This document shows, one piece after another, positions 8,390 through 19,647 of a DNA stretch of 64,000 nucleotides. The stretch comes from Trebouxia sp. TZW2008 (taxonomy: Eukaryota; Chlorophyta; Trebouxiophyceae; Trebouxiales; Trebouxiaceae). How positions within the stretch are numbered: the first letter of the stretch is position 1; each line of letters starts with the position of its first letter. The notes under the pieces are model-generated. The model had not been told where the DNA came from. It saw nothing but the letters and a program-made list of their open reading frames with translations, and did not search any database. The stretch spans positions 62,001 through 126,000 of the forward strand of contig BDIU01000157.1 in NCBI GenBank assembly GCA_002118135.1, in the 5' to 3' direction. A program made the position numbers and the translations under genes.

Positions 8390-11234
8390 ATGTTTCAGCG
8401 CAACGTTTTGCAAGCCAGCCTTCGTCCACACAAGAAGCTGCTAAGGCAGTTCATGTCTGCATCAGGTGAACTGCATTTGCTACTTACATGAGGCGTGACA
8501 GGCGCTTTCAGGGAGACCTCGAACGTCAAGTCATCCTCAACACAGCCAAGTCGTGCGCTGGAGCCGTGCAATCGTTTGTCTGCATTTGAATCTGATCTGG
8601 GCTTCGGGTATCTGCCCTGCTGATCTGAGATCAGGACCAGTCTGTCGTCAGCGCACAAGCTTGCGGCCGCCGTGTGGGCTGCAACATTATCTGCCATGTT
8701 CTTGAGAGACATATGTGCCACTGCGTTCTCTGCTGGCTTGGCGCACGCCATGGTGAAAGGCCTCGAGTTTCTAGCTGACCAGGGTCGGCTTAGCCAGGTA
8801 CAGACGAAGTGCAACGTCGTGAAAGCATGCACAGCTGCAATGAGTTTGGCTGTCTCAGTTTGTGTGCAGGAAGACTGTCCACATCACAACAGGCCCAGCT
8901 TTTGTTCTGACTTGGCCACTTTTTAGGTTGGTATACAGGATGTTTGTTTGGCAGTGTAGAGGATTGCCTTCCTTTTTCAAGGCATTGATAAATGTGTCAT
9001 GCACTTGACAGCACAGGACCATATGCGCGCTTTTGGGCTGCGTCTGTCCCCTTCATCAATGCAGTGAGGTGACTTTTGCCAGTCATTAATTTGGTTGCAT
9101 CTGCCTGCAGTTTGCTGCTGTTGTGCAGAGGCCCCTACAGTAATCTCTCCATGTAATTGCAATAGTTGCCCAAGAAAATATCGTTACATCAAATTAACCT
9201 TACTCAGAGGTACCACTGTAGCCAGAATGCAGTGCTTGGTTCCCAGTTGCATTGTCCTTATGTCGAGAATGTCCTTATATCGAGAACTTGATGTATTGCC
9301 ATCGCAGGACAGCCTGCTCAAAATACAGAGTACTCTGCTTCTTTTTAGCTTGAATCAACTAGTTACAAACCCTGAGACTTTAAACTCAGAACAAGCCAGC
9401 CTGGCAAGAAAAGACTTGTGCCACACACACCTAGCACTCTTGCTGGAAAGCGGATTCATTACTGTTAGGCTTATCAATTGCAGCTGTTGCACCATAGTGA
9501 ACAAGTGCTTGTGCTACAGATTAGCTCTTGTGGGCAGTGGCGTCATCAAGAATGAAGCTACAATCAAAGCTGTCAGCCGCGGGGGCCAAAGGTAAGCCAG
9601 TAGCTGACATTTCCAGTTTGTCTTTGAAGCACTAGTGCAGTGCAGCGAACTCTCTTCGTAACGAGTGCTTTGGTCACCAAGAGTTGTGTCGTTACATCAA
9701 ATTGTCGTTAGTTGGAGAGACCACGGCAATTAAAATGCAGTAATTGGTTGCTAATGAGGTTGTCTTAACATCGAGTGACCTTGCAACGAGAGCTTACTGT
9801 AATGCCTTCAGACCCAAGTGTAGTAAGCCTTTCAAGCGCAAGTAAAGCATCCCTTTCAAGCACAAAAGCAGTACACTAACTTCTATTTGTAAGCACAATC
9901 AACATAAGGGTATTCTTGATGTACAGGACAAGGCAAACAACTACAAATGAATCCATTCGACACTCAGACAGTGTGCTTGTCATTATCAGTCTGCCTGCAT
10001 AACTTGTGTGATTGCCCATTGTGTTTCCCAGAGAACCACCATACTCTTCATTTCAGTGATTGTTTCTGTAAGCGTATTTGGTATTACGTATTGCGTACTC
10101 AGTATTGCGCATGGTGATTCACTGGTGTATTTGCAGGCAGGAGTTGTTAGCTGGACCATTGCTGTACATTGCAGTGGTGATTGCAATGACTTTGCAGTTT
10201 TGGCGGCATTCTCCAGTTGGGCTGTTGGCGTTGTGCATGATGTGTGTCGGTGATGGCCTGGCAGACATTGTTGGCAGGCGGTACGGGACTACTCACCTAC
10301 CCTACAATACGTCAAAGACCTGGGCAGGCAGCTTGGCCATGTTTGCAGGCAAGTTCACTCTTTAGACAGAGGCTCCGGTTATGACGCCTAACGGCATACA
10401 CTTTTTTTTTTCCGCTGCTGCTGGGTTGTCCTGTCATGTATGTGCATCTGCATCAGTGAGTCACCATACTCTTCATCTCAGTGATTGATACTGTAAAATA
10501 TGTGCATGCTGGGTATTCACATATTGGCCTCAACATATTGCGATTTCACAATTTGCACTGCACCTCAGTGTTTCATACTTTCAAATTCTGCATATTGCGT
10601 ATTACGTATTGTGTATTGAGCATTAAGTATGGTGATTCACTCATCTGCATCCTGTTCACAATGCAATGGAGGGACTGCAAGCTGGCAAGCTGGCAATCTG
10701 CCATGTCAGGAATGGTTTGCCTCAGCAGCGCAAGTCAGCAGTGGCAGCAGCTGCATTGTTGCTGGTGTGCTGAAGGCGCAGTGCCTGCTGTTGCACACCC
10801 TTTGTCAGATGTTTGTGCTGTTCTGAGCATGCATTCATCACCACCATGTTCACCACCATGAGCAAGCAGGCCATGAGCTCAGGTTGGTCTAGGTCAACAC
10901 AAAGGGTAGCATGTAAATAAGCGCAAACGCTTTGTTGAACTCATTCATTCAGTCTAAACATGTACTAGATAGGCTCAGCAGGCCCAGCTAGGTACGTACT
11001 GGAGCAACAAATGCTTTGCATGCTGCAGGTGGTGCTGTTGTGTCGACAGCGTACGTCACACTCTTCAGCAGCATGGGCTACTTTGCCATCAGCAAGAAAA
11101 GCACAGTACCAGTCATTTGGCTGACTGCCTTGCTAGCTACTATAGTGGAGGGTCTGCCAATATATAGCTTTGTTGATGACAACTTTACTGTCCCACTTGC
11201 AGCTGCTGTGTTTGGGCAGCTGCTGATGCCATAA
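8390..11234 (+). CDS. Phytol/farnesol kinase (VTE5/FOLK family)
   Basis: Seven exons: 8390-8465, 8652-8797, 8859-8926, 9012-9068, 9520-9591, 10137-10348, 11029-11234; 278 aa. These plastid membrane enzymes phosphorylate phytol or farnesol, feeding tocopherol synthesis and prenyl salvage. Exon 1 encodes a basic, Ser-rich leader. The body follows plant VTE5: RKTVHITTGPAFVLTWPLFS, a membrane helix pair, then ELLAGPLLYIA, CMMCVGDGLADIVGRRYG (the CTP-dependent kinase signature, near residues 176-191) and KTWAGSLAMF. The C-terminus reads DDNFTVPLAAAVFGQLL as in the family. Intron 6 starts with GC rather than GT (GCAAGT), a GC-AG intron. Phytol and farnesol kinase cannot be told apart here. A decayed copy of the last exon follows downstream. 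Confidence 0.9.
9138..9311 (-). mobile_element. Pogo-like MITE, copy B (phytol kinase intron)
   Basis: It starts TA-CAGTAATCTCTCCATGTA at 9136 and reads the family's internal sequence in reverse (GTTCCCAGTTGCATTGTCC, CTCAGAGGTACCACTG). The far end is decayed. It lies in intron 4 of the phytol kinase gene. Confidence 0.75.
9643..9799. mobile_element. Pogo-like MITE, divergent copy C
   Basis: It runs from CAGCGAACTCTCTTCGTAAC to AACGAGAGCTTACTG followed by TA, about 157 bp. The inverted ends CTCTCTTCGTAACGAG and CTTGCAACGAGAG match each other better than in the 174-bp copies and look closer to typical pogo/Tigger ends. It lies in intron 5 of the phytol kinase gene. Confidence 0.65.
10037..10115. 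mobile_element. Short MITE with CACCATACTC ends, copy 1
   Basis: It starts CACCATACTCTTCATTTCAG and ends GCGCATGGTG, so the ends are imperfect inverted repeats. The interior has GTATT/ACGTATT words. The same structure recurs at 10462. It sits about 20 bp before the acceptor of exon 6 of the phytol kinase gene. Confidence 0.6.
10462..10634. mobile_element. Short MITE with CACCATACTC ends, copy 2
   Basis: It starts CACCATACTCTTCATCTCAG and ends TTAAGTATGGTG. The interior carries the same GCGTATTACGTATTGTGTAT words as copy 1 but is about 95 bp longer. Inverted similarity extends a few bases outside (GTGAGT left, ATTCAC right). It is in intron 6 of the phytol kinase gene. Confidence 0.6.
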
Positions 11235-12576
11235 GCGTCAGGGACTTGATAAGCATTGGCATGCAGTGAAGGGTCCTGCCCTAACTTGTAAGGCATTGTT
11301 TACTTAGTTTGGTGATCTGGAAGCAGACTCCCAAAACTGCACTGAGCAAGCTTTGGAAAACACTGAGACCACATATCATAGCAACATGCAAGCATTCGTG
11401 CCGCGAGGAAATTGGTGGCTAAAATGGTGCAGCTGCATGCATCCCGACTTATATGTAAGGCGTTGTTTGCTAGCTGCTCTAGTGGAGAATTTGCTAATGT
11501 AACGCTATTTAGATGATAACCTTAGTGTTCCCCTTGCAGCTGCTGTGTTCGGGCAGCTGCTTATGCCATATGTTTTAGAGACCCATTGAATACCAGCATG
11601 TGTTTTGGCAAGTAAGTCAAGTATGAGGCAGTGCAACAGGTTACATTCACAGCGCGCCTGATGGTGTGGTAGCAGTTTGGGCGAGCATTGTGGCAGAATG
11701 GCTGCCTGCCTCACAAGCTGGAAATAGACGCGTGTAAGCCAGTTCCGGATGATATGCAGCTTTTGCTAAAGACTGCTTTCTTGATGCACAATTTGTTTTT
11801 GATCAAGAACTGCACCAGTTTTCAGCTCCCTAAGGCTTCGATGGCTATGATATTTCAAGCTTCAGGCTGCAAGATGGTGCTGACAAAACACATGCAAACA
11901 TAGAGCTTTCATGCATTGTCAAAGGTTGTTGGACAAGAGTGCACATGTATCTCAGCTCAAGCCTGAAGTGCATGTGCAGTCTTATTTGCGTTGTATGAAG
12001 AGCATTATCAACAAGACTGTTCATTGCCGACATCTTTATGCTAGCAAACACAACCTGCTGCAAGCAAATGAAGACTTTTTGGGACACAGATGTGAGTCAG
12101 AGATTCAGCTGCGCCAGATTCAGGCTTCCCAGAAAGCCTTGCTGACTTGGTCCAACGCCGTTGGAGGCACGACGCCCGGGCACACTTGCAGTCACAAGCA
12201 GCTTCATTAAGAGAAGGAGCAGAATAAAGTCGCTGCTGCATCTCTTCGTTAGCACGTCTCTGCTTGTACGGTTACCTCCTGTCGAGCGTCGAGTGTTGTG
12301 TGTCGCTGAGACAGCTGGAGTCGCTGCCCGCGAAGCTGTGTCACACGACCAGCCCCGCGCTTTACTATGTTGCAGCTCATCTGTGCTCTTCCCTTGCGCA
12401 CTTGAAGTCAGCTCAGCACCTGTGAACCTTCGCAAGCAAGGCTGCCAGGGCAACAGACAGCCACGCTGCTTTGCGCAGCAAGAGTAGACAGCACCAACAG
12501 CTGACCTGGAGTAGCGTGTTAGATGTGCTCAACGAGATGACTTGCTGACCAAGCCTTGACTGCGTACGAAGTTCAG
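11235..12576. other. Intergenic region before the bromodomain gene
   Basis: Apart from the decayed exon copy near 11468-11570, no gene is supported. TTGTAAGG at 11286 fits the TGTAA polyadenylation signal used by green algae and lies about 50 nt after the phytol kinase stop. Overlapping open frames of 100-118 codons at 12097-12487 on both strands are GC-richer but have no family features. They probably lie in the promoter and 5' UTR of the bromodomain gene. Confidence 0.45.
11468..11570 (+). pseudogene. Decayed duplicate of the last phytol kinase exon
   Basis: TGCTAGCTGCTCTAGTGGAG, then GATGATAACCTTAGTGTTCC and CTTGCAGCTGCTGTGTTCGG repeat the end of exon 7 (11131-11232) with many substitutions and a frameshift. 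It lies about 340 bp downstream of the intact copy in the same orientation. It is a tandem duplicate of the exon end. Confidence 0.75.
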
Positions 12577-15500
12577 ATGCACAGATTTGATCAGCAGCAT
12601 GCGCAGTCCAGAGTCAGTGTAAGTTCACTTTTGGTCTTCACACTACACCTCTTTCATTGCTGTAAATGCAGCATATGCTGCATGGTGCAAAAAGGTGTGA
12701 AAGACACAATCTCACCCTTGCATCCTTGAAAGTACGCACCTGTCGCTTGTATGCGCGATTCAGCAGCATAGACTGCAACCAGGCAATAGGACACTGATGA
12801 GTGCATATGCCTGTCTCAGACTCCCAGCTGGGGTGTGACAGCTCCTCAGAACTCATGGGACGGCAGCCAACTAGCCAGAGAGCAAGCGCAAGTAGCCAGA
12901 GAGCAAGCGCAAAGACTCTACAGTCAGCAAATACAGCGGCAGCAACAGCATACTCACAGACAGCAGCATCTCTATCAGAGATCCTCTCTGGGGCATGACA
13001 CAGGTGGTCAGCAAGGTACTTCACATACACCTTGCCTGCTGCAGCGTCAGCTGTGGTGGCATGTCAGCACCACTGGGTGTGAAACCTGATGAGTCTGCTA
13101 CTTGTCTTGACATGGCTGGCTTGCCTTGTCAGGCAGAGGCGTGACAGATGCTTGCTACCTGTGGCGCTTGTGCCAATTTCAGGCCAGATCATTGGTGGAG
13201 ATTTCTTGCATGCCTAGCCTGCTTACCTGAACGCTTACATCCTTGTTCACAGAAATGTTGCAAACTGCAGAAATCAGCGCAGAGCACAGCTCGTTTGGGA
13301 GCACAACATGCACAACTCCTCAATTTCACAGCCAACTAGCACGTCTCAACTCAAAATATCTATGTGTAGGGTACAGCAACAGTTTGGATGCCTTTGGATG
13401 GGATGATGCTCCTGTGACCCACCCAATGCAATACTCCGCAGCTCAATTCAGCAGGCAGCCCACAGGCAGTCATCTAGACAGCAGGCAGCAGCACCCATCA
13501 CTGCTTGCCAGGCAGGGCTTCAGTTCTGAGCTGAGGCAGAGGGACGTGGGCAGCGGTGACCTCAACTCTGGCATGTCATTGCCCAACTCATCAGGTAGGC
13601 TGTTACAGAGCAGTCAGTCGAGTATGTGAAGAAAAGGGATCAAAGCAAGAGTCACTGAAATCATGAGAGATCGGATGACTAAACACTTGGCTGACAGACT
13701 TGCATGCAGAAAGGTGATGCGTCTGTATGTATCCAGTCGCTGGGGTTCAAAGCCTGCCTTCCAAGTGTATTTGATGGGCGAATAGTCAGATGGATCAATG
13801 ATTGACTCACCAACTGTCTGACTGACTGGTATCATCAGGGACTGAAAACATGGCTGGCGGCGGATCCCGTGGAGGTCCCAACAAGCGTAAGGGGGGCAAG
13901 AGCCGGAAAGCCCCAGCAAATGAGTCACATGTCATGCAGCGCTGCCTGGAAGTTGTAGAGCAGCTGCTGGAAGAAGAGGATGCAGAGCCCTTTGCTGAGC
14001 CGGTCAGAGGCTCTTGCTGTGCCATCATGCCTTTGACGGATGCAAGCGCCTCAACATGCATGCTGCCATTGCGCAACACGTCCTATTGACCACAAGACCT
14101 TTTGCTGTTTGCAATGATTCTGCAGTACATGGCTTCATCAAACACCATAGCCACACACTACTGCAGCAAGCTGAGGCAAGCTCTCAGATCTTGTGCATCG
14201 GCAGAGTAGTTAGTACCACACAGCTGAGCACTGACTCTACGGCAACTGCTGCTGTCATGAGCCGCCCCAGCAAGGTGGGGAGCGTGCATCCAAAGTTGGG
14301 AGTCTGTCCAGTCAATCTCATTACGCTCTCTGAGTCGCTTGATTGCAGTTGCCAATGTAGTGAGATTTTACAACAACCAGCTTGCTTTGCATGGCCACAT
14401 GTTGGATGAGGCTTCGTCTTCAGTATGCCTCACATACCTCTACGTGTTTCTTAGTTGGCCTTCTCAATGCAGGTGAATGCCAAAGCTCTGGGCCTGCCTG
14501 ACTACCATCAAGTCATCAGGCAGCCAATGGACCTGGGCACAATCAAGGAAAACCTGCAGGCAGAGCCGCCCGCCTACTTCTCATCAACAGAGGTGCTGAA
14601 AGACATTCAGCAAGTGTGGTCCAACTGCCGTACCTACAACGATGAAGATGACCCTATCATGTGAGGCTGTGCCCGCATAGTGAGTGTTGAAGTCATCAGA
14701 TGCATATTCAGTAGGCATGGCTCAGTTGGCATGAGCAGCATCAGGTATCACTTGTCTCATGGAAGTGTAGCACTCTGGGCAGCTCTGGTCAGGTTTTACC
14801 AGCATATCACCAATCGACATATTGCCAGAGAAAAATTCCAGACTGACCTGAGCTTGCGGCCCAATCTGCTTGAGCAAGCACATCCATGCATTTTCTCACT
14901 CATTTCAAGGTTGAAAATGTACATGTTAAGCTATGTCATCCAGCAACATAGTGCGTCTGAATCATGTAACATGAAGCCTGTGATGATGAGCTGACATCAT
15001 CATGCAACTGACTCATGACCTTGCCTGTGCATTGTCCCTGCAGAGACATGTGTGACAACATGGAGCGCTTCTTCTATCAGGCTTGGAAGGAGCAGGGGTT
15101 GCAGCTACCCCCAGGGGCTGGCCCCACCCTCAGCCGCCGCCCAAGCAAATCCAAAGCGCCTAACTCATCTTGGGAAGAACCACAGGCCAACAGGGGTCAC
15201 AAACGCCAGCATGCCGCCTCGTACTTTGAGGTACATTGCTGCTCAATGAAGGCATCTTGTGAACTGGCAACCTACATTTGTATCAGCGGTAGCATGCTGC
15301 CTCACACTTCCAGGTACACTGCTCCTGACCCAGCGTCCTTTGGAGGAGACTCTGTTGTTGCAATCTATGCTCGTGACAAGGTCCAAGTTGTTGAAGAAAG
15401 CTACACAGGCTAACAGGGGTCACAAGCACCAGCATGGCGCCTCACCTTTTGAGGTACATCACTGATGCCCAGGTGCTCTGGAGGCCTGTGATTTCTCGCA

Positions 15501-18500
15501 ATTTGTGCTTGTGGTTATGCCCAACGCGTCTTGTAACAGGGCACAGAGCATTAGGGGTCATCAGCGCCAGCAGGTTGCCTCATACCCTGAGATACATTGC
15601 TGCTGCCCAAGGACCCTGTCGCAACCTATGCTTGTGATCATGCCCAATGCATCTTAGCAAGATTCAGAGATCAACAAAGGCATAAGTGCCAGCATGCCGC
15701 CTCATACTTGGAGGATGCCCAGCTGCCTTGTAGGCCTGTGTTCTCCTGCAACTTGTGCTTGTGGTTATGCCCACAGTGTCCTGCCACAAATCACAGACCA
15801 GCAAGGGTCATAAACGCCAGCATGCTGCCTCATACACTGCTGCTGACCCGCTGCGCATTGTGGGTCGCTGTCTTGTTGCAATCTGTGCTTGTGATCACGC
15901 CCAAGATGCCTTGAGAAGAACCACAGGCCAACAGGGGTTTTCAGCGCCAGCATGCTGCATCATACTTTGAGGTGCACCCTTTGAATGCGCTTGAAAGCTT
16001 CTGATGACATTCTCCCCTGAACTTGACACTGATTGGAAAGGCACGCAATTCAATGGACAGCAAAAGTAGGCTGCATACAATGGTTTTCTGATGTGAGGAC
16101 TGCGTGTGCTTCCAGATCAGTGTCCTTAAATCACCCTCTCCTCATACAAAGGTACCACTGCCAACAACCATGTCTTTGTATTTAGTTTCCTGATATCAAA
16201 GTGGCTGATGTTGAGACTTGACATATGACTTGTTGTTTGTTTCTGCTGCAGGATGATGACCTTGGCGGTTTTGAGCAAGGCAGCATGCATGCCGCTCAAT
16301 CCATGTACCCAGAAAATGAGGCAAGCAACAAGCATGCTGGTTGACAGGCTTTACATGTAACTTGCTTGTTTGCTTTGCCACAGGACAATGACCTGGAGGC
16401 TTTGATCAAGGCAGCATGCATGCCGCTCAGTGTTTGTACCCAGTGAGATGAGCATGCTGATGAACAGACTTGACATGTAACTTGCTTGTTTGCTTTTGGT
16501 ACAGGATGATGACCTTGGCGGCTTTGACCAAGGCAGCATGCATGCCGCTCAATCCATGTACCCAGGAAATGAGGCAAGCAACAAGCGATACAAAGGCATG
16601 ACAGGCAATTCTGCAGCCACAGGTACATGGTCATCAGTCTGCTACAGCGACGTCTCTTTGTAACTACTGCTTGGCTTACCCAGAAGATTGACCTTACGCT
16701 GAATTGTCATTCCTGAGAAGTGCCATTGCAGTCAAAGCACAGTGATTTGTTCCCAGTTGCAGTGTCCTTACATCAATTATGTCCTTGCATCGAATGTCCT
16801 TACAACGCGAAGCCACTGTACAGTCCGGATCACAGCATTGGCTATATGATGGGTACACATAGCAAGTATAGAGCAGCCCACATGCAGTGCCGTTTGCTTC
16901 ACATTGCAAACTCAATACCCACTTGCTGACCCGTCCAAAACAGTGATGACATACCTCATTGACTTGTTGGTATGTGTGTGGCAAGCTTGCACAGGATTAT
17001 CACGTCTACCTACCTTTCCTTGTGACACTCCATGCTTGCTAGATTGGTATCACAACTCCTCACAAGCTGATGTGCTTGTGGCAGCAACTGCAAGCTTCTA
17101 CAGGATTGCCATCTCTACTAACTTCTCTTTGTGACACTCTTTCTCTACTTGCTAGGCCATCTGAGCTAGCAGCGACTGTAAGCTCCCACAGGGAAGCCAC
17201 GTCTACTTACCTTTCCTTGAGAAAGCCCTTCTGTATTTGCTACATGCTTTGATAGCACGATTCCTGAAATATTGCTGTGCTTGTTGCTTCAAATGCAAGC
17301 TTGCACAGGAACGCCACGTCTACTTCTCCTTCCTTGTGAAAGCGTTTTTTACTTGCTTGCCCATCAAGATTGGTAGTACAACTTCTGATAAGTTTGTGGC
17401 AGCAACTGCAAGCTCTCGAGGGATGCCATGTCTACTTACCTTTACTTGTGAAAACCCCCTGCTTGCTAGTCCATCTAGTTTGGTGGCATGACCTCCTGAC
17501 ATCTTGCTATGTTTGTTGCAGCAACTGCAAGCTTGCACAGGATTGCCATGTCTACTCGCCTCTCTTTGTACACCCCTTCCCTGCTTGCTAGTCGATCTGA
17601 ATCAGTAGCACCATGCCTGACCTTTTGCTGTGGTTGTGGCAGCGATTGCAAGCTCCCATAGGGACGCCATGTCTACTTACCTTTCCTTGCAAAATCCCTT
17701 CTGGACTTGCTACATGGTTTGATAGCATGACTCCTGAAACTTTGCCGTGGTTGTTGCACTGAATGCAAGCTTGCACAGGAACGCCATGTCCATTCACTTT
17801 TCCATTTGAAACCCTATCTGTACTTGCTACCTGGTTTAGTAGCACGACTCCTGACATGTTGATGTGTTTGTTGCAGCGACTGCAAGCTCGTACAGGGATG
17901 GCCCTCTTGGGCCGAAGAGGAAATCAGGGGCTATGCCAAGTGAGCCTGTTGACCTTCCGCCCCTGGCCCCAGTACAACTATCTGCACAGGTGAGATTTCA
18001 CCAAAGACAAGCACCCTGCATTCATTGACATAATCATGCACGTTTGCTGCTTGTGACTGCATGTGCTTCAGCAGCAGAGCATAAGGACCTGTTGTGAACA
18101 GCCCAGGCTTACATGGACAGAGTCTCATGCTGTTGTCAAAGACACCTTTGTGTAATGGAACCATGCATGCGTGGCAGCCAACGAAGTATGCATTCAACCC
18201 TAATTTCTGCTGCCATCAAGCTGTATGATACAGCATTCTATTGGCTCTACCATGTAATGCTGCACAAGGTTTGTCTGCTAAGCTAAGAAGTTTGGGCGAT
18301 GCTGCAGGAGCAGGAAGCTGAGAAGAGTGATAAGGAGGCCATTGCAGCCTGGGACAGCCTGCAGAAGCAGCGCACCAAGGCTCAGGCAGTCATCCAAGCA
18401 GCACAGGTATCGACCCACCCCACAACATTTTCAACCCCTGTGCATTTCCCTTCTGCCTGAAGATCAACATTGCTTTCTTGACTCAGATCTTACTTCATCC

Positions 18501-19647
18501 CCTCAACATGCCTATTGTCTCTACCTTTGTACAGAAGGACAACTGTTCTACACTTGTTGTCGGCTGCCAAAGTCTCATCAAGAACCCTATTTGGCTGCAT
18601 CAAAGACACATGCGGTCATGGCACCTTTTTGAACATGTTGCTTGTTTCAGCAGCATTTTGTGCTGTTATGATGTTCAGTAGAGAAAGCTGCTCCAGCTCA
18701 ATCAGAGCAGCAACCATGTAAGCATTGCCAAACTTTGAGCAGTGTCATGCATGCATGCATGCAGGATGCTGTGTGGAAGCTGGAGGAAAGCCAAGGCAAC
18801 ACTCGATGACATACACAAGGCAGCAGCTGACCAGGAAGCTGCTCAGGCAGCTGCTGAGTGACTGTGATGCATGCATGCAGGATGCTGTCAGGAAGCTGGA
18901 GGAAGCCAAGGCAACACTTGATGACATACACAAAGCAGCAGCTGCTCAGGAAGCTGCCCAGGCAGCTGCTGAGGCTCTACACCCCTGGCCCTCAGATGCC
19001 AGGCTGGTCCCTGCCACCCACCCCGCCTACCCCCCTGAACCCCCCCAGATCCTGCATCCTGAGCTAGCCACCCTGGGAAGCTACTTGCTCTCTCTTCCAG
19101 GTGGCATTTCCAATTCTGCACTGCAAGCGGCTAGTCAAGAAAAAAATCAGATGCAAGGCAGCATTTCCAATTCTGCAGTTCATGCTGCTAGTCAGGACAG
19201 AAATCAGACCCAAAACACAGAAGATGGATCAGCACATGATCAGCTTGGTCACATGCCTGGTGCCTCTAGAAATTCCTGGCCACGGCAGTCTGCAGCAAAC
19301 AGAGGGGACAACAATGACCAGCAGCAGCATCAGCAGCAACAGCAGCAGCAACAGCGGCAGCAGCAGAGTCTTGCAGGGCAAGATAGTGAGGGCTTGACAG
19401 GCTGGCAGAGGCGATTACAGAGTGGCATGAGCTCTCAGCAGCTACAGCAGGTGAAGCATACTCCATGTGTCTTTCATTGAGTTGACTGTGTGGCAGTTCT
19501 GACAATGTGTACAGGCTTCCCCGTTTACATGTGTGCCTGCTGTTTCTTGCTGGAATTGATGCACTGATGCAGCTTCTGGTGTTGCAGATAGTTGCTGGGC
19601 GTTTCATGGAGGAACCCTCTGAGCCAGCTGTTGTCACAGGGAGCTAA
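12577..19647 (+). CDS. Bromodomain protein
   Basis: Eleven exons: 12577-12618, 12820-13015, 13370-13594, 13839-14002, 14473-14660, 15044-15230, 16505-16622, 17877-17989, 18308-18406, 18881-19450, 19588-19647; 653 aa, all phases consistent. Residues 1-155 are Gln/Ser rich, followed by a basic Gly/Arg/Lys patch. The bromodomain spans about 180-295: LEVVEQLLEEEDAEPFAEPV, LPDYHQVIRQPMDLGTIKEN and SNCRTYNDEDDPI, with the acetyl-lysine-binding Asn in RTYN. It should read acetylated histones in the nucleus. The rest holds an Ala/Glu coiled-coil segment (KLEEAKATLDDIHKAAAAQE) and a long Gln run. No NET domain is seen, so it is not a standard BET/GTE protein. Introns carry several tandem arrays. The first short exon is the least certain. 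Confidence 0.85.
15185..15975 (+). repeat. Tandem array derived from the exon 6 splice-donor region
   Basis: The last 45 bp of exon 6 of the bromodomain gene (AACAGGGGTCACAAACGCCA onward, then the GT donor) recur in degenerate form near 15290, 15415, 15550, 15680, 15805 and 15935, each followed by related intron sequence such as TTGTGCTTGTGGTTATGCCC. The unit is roughly 120-130 bp with about seven copies. Only the first copy is in the model. Confidence 0.8.
16245..16622 (+). repeat. Three tandem copies of bromodomain-gene exon 7
   Basis: Copies start at about 16253, 16384 and 16505 (spacing about 121-131 bp). Each has its own CAG acceptor and the words GGCAGCATGCATGCCGCTCA. Copy 3 has a continuous frame and a donor. 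Copy 1 reaches a stop soon after the homologous part, and copy 2 is frameshifted. Only copy 3 fits the model. Confidence 0.85.
16712..16821 (-). mobile_element. Pogo-like MITE, truncated copy D
   Basis: GTTCCCAGTTGCAGTGTCCT, ACATCAATTATGTCCTTGCA and a terminal CCACTGTACAG match the family in reverse orientation. The other end is lost. It is in intron 7 of the bromodomain gene. A smaller scrap of the same family may lie at 16115-16155. Confidence 0.65.
16975..17905 (+). repeat. Intronic array of about 115-125-bp repeats ending in exon 8
   Basis: About eight units share GCAGCAACTGCAAGCT, a purine-rich stretch (CACAGGA), CGCCATGTCTACTTACCTTT and CTTGCTA. The last unit supplies the acceptor and first bases of exon 8 (TTGCAG then CGACTGCAAGCTCGTACAGG), so the array looks built from the intron-exon boundary of that exon. 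Confidence 0.8.
18764..18860 (+). pseudogene. Frameshifted tandem copy of exon 10 start
   Basis: GATGCTGTGTGGAAGCTGGA onward, preceded by ATGCATGCAG, repeats the beginning of exon 10 at 18881 about 116 bp upstream. An extra base after GAGGAAAG breaks the frame. The intact copy is the second one. Confidence 0.8.

Noticed and set aside
8395..8832. 145-codon minus-strand frame as a separate gene
   Set aside because: It overlaps exons 1-2 of the phytol kinase model, which has strong family similarity and consistent phases on the other strand. The minus frame has no recognisable motifs.
9095..9595. 166-codon plus-strand frame as a single exon
   Set aside because: Only its last 24 codons match phytol kinase. 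The rest is intron containing a MITE.
16975..17905. Regularly spaced repeats as a CRISPR array
   Set aside because: Units are 115-125 bp, degenerate over their whole length, and lie in a eukaryotic intron. There are no short identical repeats with unique spacers.
18725..19480. Continuous 251-codon frame as one exon
   Set aside because: The first part is a frameshifted copy of the exon start. The acceptor at 18880 and phase with exon 9 fix the true start at 18881.
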